Below the pieces are notes generated by a model. The model was given only the letters and a program-made list of their open reading frames with translations. It was not told where the DNA came from and did not search any database. This document shows, piece by piece, positions 1 to 7,048 of a DNA stretch of 16,857 nt. The stretch is from an uncultured Faecalibacterium sp. Lineage in GTDB: Bacteria > Bacillota > Clostridia > Oscillospirales > Ruminococcaceae. A program made the translations under genes and the position numbers. The stretch's first letter is position 1; each line of letters begins with the position of its first letter. The stretch covers positions 1 through 16,857 of the forward strand of contig CAAHET010000182.1 in the NCBI GenBank assembly GCA_900772565.1, read 5' to 3'.

Positions 1-1
1 C

Positions 2-214
2 AAGAACAGCCCCTACATCTGGCTGCGCTGCCCCGGCAACATGAAGAGCTGGGAGTTCTTCGACTGGCTGCTGGAAAACTGCGGCGTTGTGGGCACCCCC
101 GGCGTGGGCTTCGGCGAGTGCGGCGAGGGCTACTTCCGCCTGACCGCCTTCGGCGATGCGGAAAAGACCAAGCTGGCCGCCGAGCGCATCAAGACCGCCA
201 TCAAGGCGCTGTAA
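2..214 (+). CDS. dapL: LL-diaminopimelate aminotransferase, C-terminal part (partial)
   Basis: This is the last 70 codons of a PLP-dependent aminotransferase whose 5' part lies left of the window. The visible tail has SPYIWL, a W-[DE]-FFD segment, VVGTPGVGFG and GEGYFRLTAFG, followed by a basic helix and a TAA stop. This is the closing small-domain signature of DapL. The enzyme converts tetrahydrodipicolinate and glutamate directly to LL-diaminopimelate in the lysine and peptidoglycan pathway, in the cytoplasm. The arginine in YFRLT is expected to bind the substrate carboxylate in this fold. The gene is followed by its own terminator, so it is not co-transcribed with the genes to the right. 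The DapL assignment is firm from the motifs, but catalytic residues upstream, including the PLP lysine, cannot be checked here. Confidence 0.9.
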   Translation, partial: KNSPYIWLRCPGNMKSWEFFDWLLENCGVVGTPGVGFGECGEGYFRLTAFGDAEKTKLAAERIKTAIKAL

Positions 215-228
215 AACCTATAAAAATT

Positions 229-267
229 GCACCCGCTGTCCGTTTTGGGCGGCGGGTGTATTTTTTT
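229..267 (+). terminator. Rho-independent terminator of dapL
   Basis: A 12-bp GC-rich stem pairs 230-241 with 247-258 around a 5-nt loop. It contains GT wobbles and is followed directly by a run of seven T (261-267). It lies 15 nt after the dapL stop and separates that gene from the promoter at 278. Confidence 0.9.
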
Positions 268-277
268 GCGTACCCTC

Positions 278-306
278 TTGACAAATCTGTGTCTACTGTA
301 TATACT
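278..306 (+). promoter_or_regulatory. Sigma-A-type promoter of the GntR/ABC operon
   Basis: A perfect -35 TTGACA (278-283) is separated by 17 nt from TATACT (301-306). It lies about 40 nt upstream of the GntR start, which has its own AAAGGAG Shine-Dalgarno at 335-341. Confidence 0.85.
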
Positions 307-319
307 GTACATACACAGA
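286..319. promoter_or_regulatory. Candidate operator for the GntR regulator
   Basis: A 7-bp inverted repeat, TCTGTGT (286-292) and ACACAGA (313-319), brackets the -10 box. Between the arms lie the palindrome GTATATAC (298-305) and a direct repeat TACTGTA (294-300 and 303-309). YtrA-type GntR repressors commonly autoregulate through palindromes over their own promoter, so the position fits. The exact site is inferred. Confidence 0.5.
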
Positions 320-347
320 CGAAACACAAACGTCAAAGGAGCAGCCG

Positions 348-719
348 ATGGAACTGTTTATCAACAACAAAAGCGGCGCGCCCATCTATGACCAGATCTA
401 CAACCAGATCAAGCAGCAGATCATCAGCGGGGCTTTGCAGCCGGACGAGGCCATGCCCTCCATCCGGGGGCTGGCACGGGATCTGCGCATCAGCGTCATT
501 ACCACTAAGCGCGCCTACGATGAACTGGAAAAAGAGGGCTTTCTTTACGCAGTACCGGCAAAGGGCTTTTTTGTAGCCCCTAAAAACACCGAACTGCTGC
601 GGGAAGAAAACCTGAAAAAAATTGAAGCGCACCTTACCGAGGCTGTCCGCCTGTCCGCATCCTGCGGACTGAGCAGGGAAGAGCTGGGGGAGATGCTGGA
701 ACTGCTATGGGAGGGCTGA
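348..719 (+). CDS. GntR-family transcriptional regulator, YtrA subfamily
   Basis: This is a 123-aa DNA-binding repressor. Residues 1-70 form the GntR winged helix-turn-helix, with PIYDQIYNQIKQQI, a SGAL-PDE-MPSIR-LA stretch and the recognition-helix region TTKRAYDELEKEGF, ending in the wing G-G/A-KG-FF. The remaining 50 residues are helical and too short for a ligand-binding domain such as FadR or UTRA. That short C-terminal dimerisation region is the hallmark of the YtrA subfamily. ATG 348 is chosen for the AAAGGAG seven bases upstream. The stop is 2 nt before the ABC ATPase start, so the genes are translationally coupled. Members usually repress their own operon with an ABC exporter and respond to cell-envelope stress or antibiotics. 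Autoregulation through the repeat over the promoter is inferred. Confidence 0.9.
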   Translation: MELFINNKSGAPIYDQIYNQIKQQIISGALQPDEAMPSIRGLARDLRISVITTKRAYDELEKEGFLYAVPAKGFFVAPKNTELLREENLKKIEAHLTEAVRLSASCGLSREELGEMLELLWEG

Positions 720-721
720 AT

Positions 722-1567
722 ATGAACGCACTGGAACTGCAGGGACTTACAAAGCACTATAAGGACTTTACCCTTGGGCCGCTGGACCTGACCTTGCCCG
801 GCGGCACCATCTGCGGCCTGATCGGTGAAAACGGAGCGGGCAAGAGCACTACCATCCGGCTGATCTTGGACATGGTGCAGCGGGACGGCGGCACCGTGAC
901 CATCCTTGGCAGGGACAACCGCACTGTTTCCGTCCGCACCAAAGAGGAGATCAGCGTGGTGCTGGGCAGCGAGGGCATCCCCCTGTGCCTGAACGCGGTG
1001 CAGGCGGGCAAGGTGATGGCGGGCATCTACCACAACTGGGACGCTACCGCCTATGCGGAGCTGTGCCAAAAGTTTGGTCTGCCGGACAAAAAGCAATACA
1101 AGGACTACTCCACTGGCATGAAGATGAAGCTGTGCATCGCTGTGGCGCTGGCGCACCACCCGAAGCTGCTGCTGTTGGACGAAGCCACCAACGGGCTGGA
1201 CCCGGTGGTGCGGGACGAGGTGACCGACCTGCTACTGGACTTTGCCCGGGACGAAAACCACTCCATCCTTATCTCCTCCCACATCGTCAGCGACTTGGAA
1301 AAGCTGTGCGATACCATCGCCTTCCTGCACAAGGGCAGGCTGCTGCTCTGTGAGGAAAAGGACGCCCTGCGGGAGGAATACGCCTTGTGGCACGGCACGG
1401 CGGCGCAGCTGGCGGCACTGGATACGCGGGTATACGGTAAGCGGGTCACCCCCTACGGCGCCGAGGCGCTTGTGCGCCGGGATGCAATGCCTGTCGGGAC
1501 AGATCTTACCCCGGTGAGCATCGAGGAACTGTTTGTGCTGATGGTGAAAGGGGAGAACGTGCAATGA
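722..1567 (+). CDS. ABC transporter ATP-binding protein (YtrB/CcmA type)
   Basis: This 281-aa ATPase should power the membrane protein encoded next. The Walker A motif GENGAGKST is at about residues 35-43. The signature appears as YSTGMK (129-134), the Walker B LLLLDEATNGLD has its Asp-Glu at 153-154, and the H-loop His is H187 in ISSH. An ATG 15 nt further upstream is in frame, but ATG 722 is preferred because GGGAGG at 709-714 sits seven bases before it. The last 70 residues are a divergent C-terminal extension. The gene overlaps the permease by four bases (ATGA). Together with the YtrA-type regulator this is the standard layout of a small ABC-2-type exporter operon. The substrate cannot be deduced. 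Confidence 0.92.
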   Translation: MNALELQGLTKHYKDFTLGPLDLTLPGGTICGLIGENGAGKSTTIRLILDMVQRDGGTVTILGRDNRTVSVRTKEEISVVLGSEGIPLCLNAVQAGKVMAGIYHNWDATAYAELCQKFGLPDKKQYKDYSTGMKMKLCIAVALAHHPKLLLLDEATNGLDPVVRDEVTDLLLDFARDENHSILISSHIVSDLEKLCDTIAFLHKGRLLLCEEKDALREEYALWHGTAAQLAALDTRVYGKRVTPYGAEALVRRDAMPVGTDLTPVSIEELFVLMVKGENVQ

Positions 1568-2205
1568 AAGGTCTGTTATTGAAGGATGCCTATCAGATGT
1601 GGAGCTATACCAGATGGATCATTCTGGTGTCGGTGGCTATGATGCTGATGGGAACATTTTTCATGAAGGAAGGCTCTAATTTCTTTATGCTGTACGGCGG
1701 GCTTTTGCTGGGCATCCTGCCCATGACTTTGCTGGCTTACGACCAGAACGGCCGGTTCAGCGCTTACAGCGCCGCCCTGCCAGTGACAAAAGAGCAGTTG
1801 GTGGGCGGCAAATATCTCATCGGCTTTTGTGGCATGGTGCTGGCGGAACTGCTGAGTATGGCAGCGCTGGCAGCCGCACAGCTGCTCTGGGGCACGGTGA
1901 CGGTGCAGCTCACCGTGGCGACACTGCTTCAGGTGGCTATGCTGACCCTGCTGGGCAACATCATCCTGCTGCCGCTGACCTACCGCTTTGGCTATGAAAA
2001 GGCAAGGTATGTGTACTACCTGTGCATCGGTCTGCTTGCCAGCGTGATGGGCTATTTCGTCTCTTCGGGGGACAATGCTTTAAACAGCATCCTGCCCGCC
2101 CATGGTTCGCTGCTGGTGCTGGTGGTCGTGCTGACGGCGGTGCTGGCGCTGTACGCCCTCTCGTGGCGGCTGTCCGTTGCATGGTACGGAAAGGCAGAGC
2201 AGTAA
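1564..2205 (+). CDS. ABC-2-type permease-like membrane protein
   Basis: This 213-aa integral membrane protein has about six hydrophobic segments. They lie roughly at residues 17-32, 38-60, 80-100, 108-135, 142-162 and 172-195. It starts MKGLLLKDAYQMWSY, the usual opening of the ABC-2 transporter permeases that pair with YtrB-like ATPases. Its start codon overlaps the ATPase stop (ATGA), indicating translational coupling and likely equal stoichiometry. With the upstream ATPase it probably forms a homodimeric or 2:2 exporter or membrane-stress complex. No substrate-defining motif is visible. The family assignment rests on topology, length and context. Confidence 0.8.
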   Translation: MKGLLLKDAYQMWSYTRWIILVSVAMMLMGTFFMKEGSNFFMLYGGLLLGILPMTLLAYDQNGRFSAYSAALPVTKEQLVGGKYLIGFCGMVLAELLSMAALAAAQLLWGTVTVQLTVATLLQVAMLTLLGNIILLPLTYRFGYEKARYVYYLCIGLLASVMGYFVSSGDNALNSILPAHGSLLVLVVVLTAVLALYALSWRLSVAWYGKAEQ

Positions 2206-2206
2206 G

Positions 2207-2365
2207 ATGAAGAAAAGCCAAATCGCAGGCATCCTGTTCGGTGTTGCTATGGGCGTTTTGTTCAGCGTGTCGCTGGGTACAGTGGGTTTTGCGCTGGGTG
2301 CCAGCTTTGCAAGTCTGGGCATGGTAATGTTCCAAGGACTGGATGACCCGCAGGATAAAAAATAA
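2207..2365 (+). CDS. Small membrane protein (52 aa)
   Basis: This short ORF starts at ATG 2207, one base after the permease stop. It encodes a lysine-initiated peptide with one long hydrophobic stretch (residues 7-44) rich in glycine and alanine, enough for a two-helix hairpin, and ends with an acidic/basic DDPQDKK tail. An upstream in-frame ATG at 2177 lies inside the permease gene and is not needed. No clear Shine-Dalgarno is seen, so translation probably depends on coupling. It is the last gene of the operon before the terminator. It may be an accessory subunit of the ABC complex, but it is not recognised as a family. Confidence 0.65.
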   Translation: MKKSQIAGILFGVAMGVLFSVSLGTVGFALGASFASLGMVMFQGLDDPQDKK

Positions 2366-2370
2366 GGTGT

Positions 2371-2430
2371 AAAAATGCGCCGCCCTTGCCGGAAAAGCTT
2401 CTCCGGCAAGGGCGGCGCTGTATTTATTTT
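2371..2430. terminator. Bidirectional terminator between convergent operons
   Basis: A 17-bp, very GC-rich perfect stem pairs 2377-2393 with 2402-2418 around an 8-nt loop. A T-rich tail (2421-2430) follows on the plus strand, and A5 (2371-2375) serves as a short T tract on the minus strand. It lies between the plus-strand ABC operon and the minus-strand gene ending at 2424. Confidence 0.9.
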
Positions 2431-2663
2431 TCGGGCTTTTCGGCGTTTTTCTGTGCGGCTTCCAGTTCATCCACCCGCTTTTGCAGGGCGGTGATCTTGT
2501 CGTCCATTTTCAGGAAGGTCCAGACCAGCACAGCCAGCACCAACGCGGGAGGAACGACCATCCACAGGGACTGCTGACACCAGAGCAGCAGCGAATAGCC
2601 GCCGAATACAGTAAAAATGAATACGGCAAACAGGCTTGCAGCCAGTACAGCAAAAAATCCCAT
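2424..2663 (-). CDS. Small membrane protein with C-terminal coiled coil
   Basis: This is a 79-aa protein of unknown function. It begins MGFFAVLAASLFAVFIF, a first hydrophobic helix, followed by a second one at about residues 30-50 (VPPALVLAVLVWTFL). A charged heptad-like tail then runs from DDKITALQKRVDELEAAQ to the end. The tail is a short coiled coil likely facing the cytoplasm. The start at 2663 is chosen because AAGGAG lies nine bases upstream on the minus strand. A longer reading from 2720 would extend into the end of the preceding gene and lacks support. It lies 19 nt downstream of the YhcH-like gene and is probably co-transcribed with it. No recognised domain is seen. Confidence 0.7.
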   Translation of the reverse strand: MGFFAVLAASLFAVFIFTVFGGYSLLLWCQQSLWMVVPPALVLAVLVWTFLKMDDKITALQKRVDELEAAQKNAEKPEK

Positions 2664-2682
2664 ACAGAAAGTCTCCTTTCGG

Positions 2683-3159
2683 TTATTCTTCCGTTTCTTC
2701 CTCGTCCGGGTCCAGCTCAATGCTGAACACGGCTTTTTTCAGCTTGCCGCAGCCCTGCGCCTTCAGACCGGATTTATACGGTTCCCCTGCCAGATACAGG
2801 GCAAAGCGTCCCTCGCACAACATTCCGGCAATACTGGTACCCGCGGTGCCTACGGTGGTGTCGGCGGCTTCATCGGTGGGCTTGGTGGGGGTCAGCTCCG
2901 CAAGGCTTACCTCAAATAGCTCGCTGCCGTCCAAGTCAGTCTCCAGCGTGATGTGGTTGTCGTGGCGCTGGAACAGTGCCTTGTCGGAGGTCAGGGGTGT
3001 GACGGTGCTCACAGTGACCACCGCCTTGTCCCCATCGATGCGGGTGCGCCCGGCGGGCAGGGTGGTGATATCCCGCGCCATGATGTACTCGATGACAGTG
3101 TCCAGATTGTCGCTTACGCCCAGATAATTGGGCAGGTTGTTCAGGGTATCGTAGATCAT
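2683..3159 (-). CDS. YhcH/YjgK/YiaL family protein (EbgC-like cupin)
   Basis: This 158-aa protein has the layout of the DUF386 family, which includes EbgC and YiaL. It opens MIYDTLNNLPNYLGVSDNLDTVIEYI and continues with TTLPAGRTRIDGDKAVV, as family members do. A beta-rich half follows with a FQRHDNHITLE motif in place of the usual EAHR-YIDIQ metal and ligand region. Members are small cupin-fold proteins found in sugar catabolic loci and are proposed to be anomerases or isomerases acting on sialic acid or galactosides. The C-terminus is unusually acidic. The ATG has GGAGGA eight bases upstream. It is transcribed divergently from the YesN gene next to the glycan operon, so a role in the same sugar pathway is plausible but unproven. 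Confidence 0.8.
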   Translation of the reverse strand: MIYDTLNNLPNYLGVSDNLDTVIEYIMARDITTLPAGRTRIDGDKAVVTVSTVTPLTSDKALFQRHDNHITLETDLDGSELFEVSLAELTPTKPTDEAADTTVGTAGTSIAGMLCEGRFALYLAGEPYKSGLKAQGCGKLKKAVFSIELDPDEEETEE

Positions 3160-3197
3160 GGAAAAAGTCCTCCATCTGTATCGTTTTGGTTACTTGT

Positions 3198-3226
3198 ATG
3201 GTATCACAGGTCGGGGACAGATGCAA
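3198..3226 (-). promoter_or_regulatory. Candidate promoter of the YhcH-like gene
   Basis: On the minus strand a TTGCAT -35 (3221-3226) and a TACCAT -10 (3198-3203) are 17 nt apart, ending about 40 nt upstream of the start codon. Each box matches consensus at four of six positions, so this is moderate support only. Confidence 0.5.
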
Positions 3227-3296
3227 TATCTGCGAGAGAGGGGCTTGTAAGCGTTCCCTTGTGCAAAAAAAGCAAACAGATATCATATCCTGCTGA

Positions 3297-3326
3297 TTGA
3301 CACCGCAAATCAGGGTACACTATACT
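3297..3326 (+). promoter_or_regulatory. Upstream promoter of the yesN-yesM pair
   Basis: A perfect TTGACA (3297-3302) and TATACT (3321-3326) are separated by 18 nt. The transcript would have a leader of about 95 nt before the YesN start, containing the hairpin at 3360-3381. Confidence 0.7.
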
Positions 3327-3359
3327 TATAATAAGGAGACAAGAAGATCTCAACAGACT

Positions 3360-3386
3360 GGCGCGGCATTCTTGTCGCGCCGTTTT
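3360..3386 (+). terminator. Leader hairpin with T tract (possible attenuator)
   Basis: GGCGCGGCA (3360-3368) pairs with TGTCGCGCC (3373-3381) through one GT wobble around a 4-nt loop, followed by GTTTTGATTTG. It lies between the promoter at 3297 and the YesN start. It may attenuate that transcript. A weak T tract makes full termination uncertain. Confidence 0.45.
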
Positions 3387-3401
3387 GATTTGTGGTATAC
3401 T
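3372..3401 (+). promoter_or_regulatory. Possible second promoter close to yesN
   Basis: TATACT (3396-3401) is preceded after 18 nt by a weak -35 TTGTCG (3372-3377), which overlaps the hairpin arm. Its start point would lie only about 20 nt from the YesN ATG. This would let the gene escape the leader hairpin. Confidence 0.35.
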
Positions 3402-3428
3402 GAAAAAAACAGGCGGAGGAGGTTTTTT

Positions 3429-5015
3429 ATGTATCGTCTGATCATTGCGGATGACGAGGAAAGCATTCGCAACGGCATTGCACATAGTCTTCCGTGGCGG
3501 GAATGGGGCTATGAGGTCTGTGCGCTGTGTTCCGATGGGCAGGAAGTGCTGGAACAGCTGAAGCTCGTTCATCCCGATGTTGTGCTTTCGGACATCCGAA
3601 TGCCCGGAATGGATGGCGTAGAGCTTATGCAGCGGCTGAGCAGCGCTTACCCTGACGTAAAGATCGTGATCCTAAGCGGTTACAGCGATTTTGAGTATCT
3701 GAATATGTCCATCAAAAATCATGTGGCGGAATATTTGCTGAAGCCGACGGATTTTGAAGATTTTGAGGAGACCTTCCTGCGTTTGAAAAATACGTTGGAC
3801 AAGGAGCGCCTGCAAACGGCGCGCGTCAGCGAGAGCGTTCAGCGGCATTTTCAGCTCTGGCTGACCTCTTTGCTGGAAGGCACCGCGTTTCCGCAAGAAA
3901 GCGAACGCTTTCTTCCAATGCTTACCGCACAGGGAATCGACACGGACAACCTTGTGGTGGCCGCTTTTACGCTGGACGGACACGGGGGAGATGAAAAAAC
4001 AGATCTGCTGGAACTGTGGCGGAGCATCTGGAAAATCAGTAGTCAATTCCCTGCCGGGCGGCTGCACCAGCTGCCCTTTTTGTTTGGCGGCGAACGACTG
4101 CTCATTTTATACAGCAGCGAATCCGAGATCCAGATGGATGATGTGACGGCACAGATCCGGCAGCTGCAGAAGGCGGTGCGCACGCAGCTCCGTACTACGT
4201 TGTCCGCTGGCATCAGCAGCCTTTGCACCGAACTGGAGATGCTGCCGCAGGCATACGAGCAGGCCAACTGCTGTGCAAAGCAGAGTGCTTTTTCCGGGAC
4301 GGAAAGCGTCTTTCGTTTCCAGCAGATCCAAAACGCGCAGCCCAAAGTCCCCCTCTATTTTGACACCGAAAAAATTGAAAAATCCCTGTTGGCGCAGGAT
4401 TACAATACGCTGCGCACCGAGATTGACCGGGTGCTTTTGCTGCCGGGCACAGCACAGCTGGACTACCAGACCGTAGACCGCCTGTGCTTGTCGCTGCTGT
4501 TCCATGTTTCGCTGTGGAGCCTGCGTTACGGCGTACAGATGGAAGAGGTTCTGCGGACGCTGGGGGCGCACTACACCGACATTCACCAGTGCGGTACCCT
4601 GACCAGCAAACGGGATTTCGTGCTGGCGTGTCTCTTTGCCTGCCAGCAGGCACTTACACACCGCCGCAATCATGGCCGCACGGTCAACAGCGTTGCGCAG
4701 CGCGTCCGGGAATATGTGGACAGTGAATACGCTTCCCACATGATCTCGCTGGAAAGCGTGGCGGCAAGCGTCCATAAAACGCCGGCTTACATTTCCCGTG
4801 TGTTCAAAAACGAACTTGGCTGCAATTTTTCCGATTATCTGACCGAAAAACGAATGCGCCGCGCGGCAGAGCTGCTGAAAGAACCCGATGGCAAAGTGTA
4901 TCTCATTGCCCAGCAGTGCGGCTACGCGGATACTTCCAACTTTATCCGGGTCTTTAAGAAATATTACGGCATCAGTCCGGTGGAATACCGTGCAGCACAG
5001 GGAGGCGCAGAATGA
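3429..5015 (+). CDS. Two-component response regulator, YesN type (receiver plus AraC HTH)
   Basis: This is a 528-aa cytoplasmic DNA-binding activator. Residues 1-120 are a CheY-like receiver with the acidic pocket D8/D9, phospho-acceptor D55 in LSDIRMPGMDG, switch serine S83 and conserved lysine K105 in LLKP. A poorly conserved linker domain fills the middle (about 130-420). The last 100 residues are an AraC/XylS double helix-turn-helix ending FKKYYGISPVEYR. The start is set at ATG 3429 because GGAGGAGG lies directly upstream; in-frame sequence further left runs through the leader and is not coding. The gene overlaps the sensor kinase by four bases (ATGA). YesN regulators typically activate adjacent carbohydrate operons, so the operon starting at 7049 is the likely target. 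Confidence 0.93.
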   Translation: MYRLIIADDEESIRNGIAHSLPWREWGYEVCALCSDGQEVLEQLKLVHPDVVLSDIRMPGMDGVELMQRLSSAYPDVKIVILSGYSDFEYLNMSIKNHVAEYLLKPTDFEDFEETFLRLKNTLDKERLQTARVSESVQRHFQLWLTSLLEGTAFPQESERFLPMLTAQGIDTDNLVVAAFTLDGHGGDEKTDLLELWRSIWKISSQFPAGRLHQLPFLFGGERLLILYSSESEIQMDDVTAQIRQLQKAVRTQLRTTLSAGISSLCTELEMLPQAYEQANCCAKQSAFSGTESVFRFQQIQNAQPKVPLYFDTEKIEKSLLAQDYNTLRTEIDRVLLLPGTAQLDYQTVDRLCLSLLFHVSLWSLRYGVQMEEVLRTLGAHYTDIHQCGTLTSKRDFVLACLFACQQALTHRRNHGRTVNSVAQRVREYVDSEYASHMISLESVAASVHKTPAYISRVFKNELGCNFSDYLTEKRMRRAAELLKEPDGKVYLIAQQCGYADTSNFIRVFKKYYGISPVEYRAAQGGAE

Positions 5016-6817
5016 AAAGCGGACACCTGACCCTGCGCAAAAAGATGCTTTTTGCCTTGCTGGCTTCTTTTTTGCCAATGCTGCTTGCGATCACACTGCT
5101 GTTTGACCGTTCGATCCGGGTGCAGCACCGGGCACACGTTCAAGCCATCAGCTATACGGCACAGGACATCAGCAAAACGCTGGACCGGTTTACCGAGGGC
5201 GTGTACAGTGTTTCCGATGCCTTTTCCACCGATGAGCGTCTGCTGGAGATCCTTGACCGCAGTTACAGCGATAATCCGAATGCCAAAAAGTACGCCATTA
5301 CCTACACGAACGGCGCACTGTTCGAGAGTTATTCCCGGCTGGTAAAGCAGAAAAAGATCGATGCGATCTATGCGGTCAACCGCCACGATGTTCTGGACTT
5401 TCTGGACCCGAACCAGACTACGACCCTGCTCATCAAAAATTTTGAAGCTCTGGGAATGGACGATGCGCAGAAATTTGGGAAATTCTACTTTTACCCCTTG
5501 CAGGAAAATTTTCTCCGCACAGAGCGGTACGGTGAAGTGCGGCGGGATCAGGTGGTTCTGGGAAGCCGCCGGGTGTATTCGGCGCTGAAAAGCGGATATC
5601 CCTATATCCATGTCTTTGCCATTGAGGAAAAGACCCTGTATGACCTATATGAATTGCAGGCCAAGCGCATTGGTGCCGAGGTGTATATCCTGACGCAGGA
5701 CGGCAAGCTGATCTCCTCTACCAATGAGGATGCTGTTGCTTCCGGCTGTATGCCGAAAGGCATTGCCGCTGCTCTGGCAGAGCATCCGGGCGAAAACGGC
5801 ACGCTCCGCATCGGGGAAAGCACTTATGATGTAGCATTTGCCGAAGGAGACTCGACCCCGTGGACAACGGTGCTTCTGGCTCCGACCAAAAGCCTGACTT
5901 CCGCAACCTCGGAGCTGTATCTCCAGACGATCCTCGTTCTGGCGGTCTGCGGCGGGGTGTTTGCGCTGCTGATCCTATACTTCTACTGGCGGTTCATGAT
6001 TCCGATGACCCAGCTGGAGGAAGCCATGCGGAACGCAGACGCCGGGGATCTGCACTCCTACGCAAAGCCGCAGGGGCCGGAGGAGGTCTCGCGGATGATG
6101 ACCACCTACAATTCCATGCTGGACAGCATCCGGGTGGGGCTGGACCAGCAGGTACAGATGGAGCGCCGGAAGCAGGAGCTGGAAATGCAGGTCCTGATGA
6201 GCCAGATCAATCCGCATTTTCTCTATAATACGCTGGAAACCATCGTCTGGAAGGCCAGCGAAGCCGGGAGACCGGACATCAGCAAGATGGCATCCAGTCT
6301 GGGCAAATTGTACCGGCTGAGCATTTCGGGCGGGCTGTTCGTGCCGCTCCGGCAGGAGCTGGAGCACGTTCAGATGTACATGAATATCCAGCGCATCCGC
6401 TACGGAAACAAAATTGATTATGAGGTCCGGCTCCACGGCTGCAACGCCGCAAGCGTGGAGGTGCTCAAGCTGATCCTTCAGCCGGTGGTGGAGAACAGCA
6501 TCCTCTACGGTATGGAAGGGCTGGAACACGTTCTGCGCATCCGGGTGGCTGCGTACCACCGGGGGAACAATCTGGTGCTGACGGTCACGGATAACGGCAT
6601 CGGCATGGACGAGACTGCACTGGAAAACCTGCGGCACCAGATCGTACATGGCCGCAAGCCCTCGGCAGAAAAGAACCGCCGCAGCACCGGCATCGGTCTG
6701 CACAACATTGAAGCCCGCCTGCGGCTGTACGCAGGTGCATCCGATCATGTCACAGTGCAGAGCCGTCCCGGTTTTGGCACGCGGGTCTGCATCGAGCTGC
6801 CGTGGAAAACCATCTGA
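5012..6817 (+). CDS. Sensor histidine kinase, YesM type
   Basis: This 601-aa membrane kinase is the partner of the upstream response regulator. A basic N-terminus leads into a first membrane helix at about residues 11-31. An extracellular sensing region of roughly 270 residues follows, then a second helix at about 304-326 and a HAMP-like linker. The His_kinase motif QINPHFLYNTLE carries phospho-acceptor H402. The ATPase part shows the N-box VVENSILYG (N495), the G-box DNGIGMD and the late STGIGLHNIEARLRL motif. These features define the LytS/YesM kinase class. GGGAGG precedes the start, which overlaps the regulator stop by ATGA. The ligand is unknown; sugar oligomers, alone or with a binding protein, are typical for the class. 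Confidence 0.93.
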   Translation: MKSGHLTLRKKMLFALLASFLPMLLAITLLFDRSIRVQHRAHVQAISYTAQDISKTLDRFTEGVYSVSDAFSTDERLLEILDRSYSDNPNAKKYAITYTNGALFESYSRLVKQKKIDAIYAVNRHDVLDFLDPNQTTTLLIKNFEALGMDDAQKFGKFYFYPLQENFLRTERYGEVRRDQVVLGSRRVYSALKSGYPYIHVFAIEEKTLYDLYELQAKRIGAEVYILTQDGKLISSTNEDAVASGCMPKGIAAALAEHPGENGTLRIGESTYDVAFAEGDSTPWTTVLLAPTKSLTSATSELYLQTILVLAVCGGVFALLILYFYWRFMIPMTQLEEAMRNADAGDLHSYAKPQGPEEVSRMMTTYNSMLDSIRVGLDQQVQMERRKQELEMQVLMSQINPHFLYNTLETIVWKASEAGRPDISKMASSLGKLYRLSISGGLFVPLRQELEHVQMYMNIQRIRYGNKIDYEVRLHGCNAASVEVLKLILQPVVENSILYGMEGLEHVLRIRVAAYHRGNNLVLTVTDNGIGMDETALENLRHQIVHGRKPSAEKNRRSTGIGLHNIEARLRLYAGASDHVTVQSRPGFGTRVCIELPWKTI

Positions 6818-6827
6818 ATCCCAAAAC

Positions 6828-6861
6828 TGAGGGGTGCCGCTGACGGTCGCGGCATCCCTCA
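6828..6861 (+). terminator. Hairpin after the sensor kinase gene
   Basis: A 13-bp stem (one GT wobble) pairs 6828-6840 with 6849-6861, with a small extra pairing inside the loop, 10 nt after the kinase stop. The following tract is only AT-rich (ATTTGATAT), so termination may be partial. Confidence 0.65.
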
Positions 6862-6878
6862 ATTTGATATATCAGGTT

Positions 6879-6918
6879 TTTTTGACATTCATTGTCTGTT
6901 TTTGACTTATGTCAAAAA
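6879..6918 (+). promoter_or_regulatory. Tandem direct repeats, candidate YesN binding site
   Basis: TTTTTGAC occurs at 6879-6886 and again at 6899-6906, exactly 20 bp apart. Each copy is also the left arm of an inverted repeat: GACA with TGTC (6884-6896), and TTTTTGAC with GTCAAAAA (6899-6918). AraC-type HTH dimers usually bind direct repeats about two helical turns apart upstream of a weak promoter, which is what is seen here. The regulator assignment is inferred from proximity. Confidence 0.5.
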
Positions 6919-6945
6919 ATGCGGATAAAAGAGAATTTTTGCCTA

Positions 6946-6974
6946 TTTTCACAAATAAGGCATACTGATATACT
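6946..6974 (+). promoter_or_regulatory. Candidate activator-dependent promoter of the glycan operon
   Basis: A good -10 TATACT (6969-6974) lies 17 nt after a poor -35 TTTTCA (6946-6951). An alternative pair is TTGCCT (6939-6944) with CATACT (6961-6966). Poor -35 boxes fit a promoter that needs the response regulator. The first gene follows with AGAAGGAG at 7033-7040. Confidence 0.4.
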
Positions 6975-7048
6975 AAAGCCATCAAAGGCAAGGCGCTCAA
7001 CACGAACCGCCTGCCGCACACGAAATATTTGTAGAAGGAGAAATCATC

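Noticed and set aside
3160..3428. Possible small gene or riboswitch in the gap between the divergent YhcH-like gene and yesN.
   Set aside because: Only promoter boxes and one short hairpin are visible; no conserved aptamer pattern or start codon with ribosome-binding site was found.
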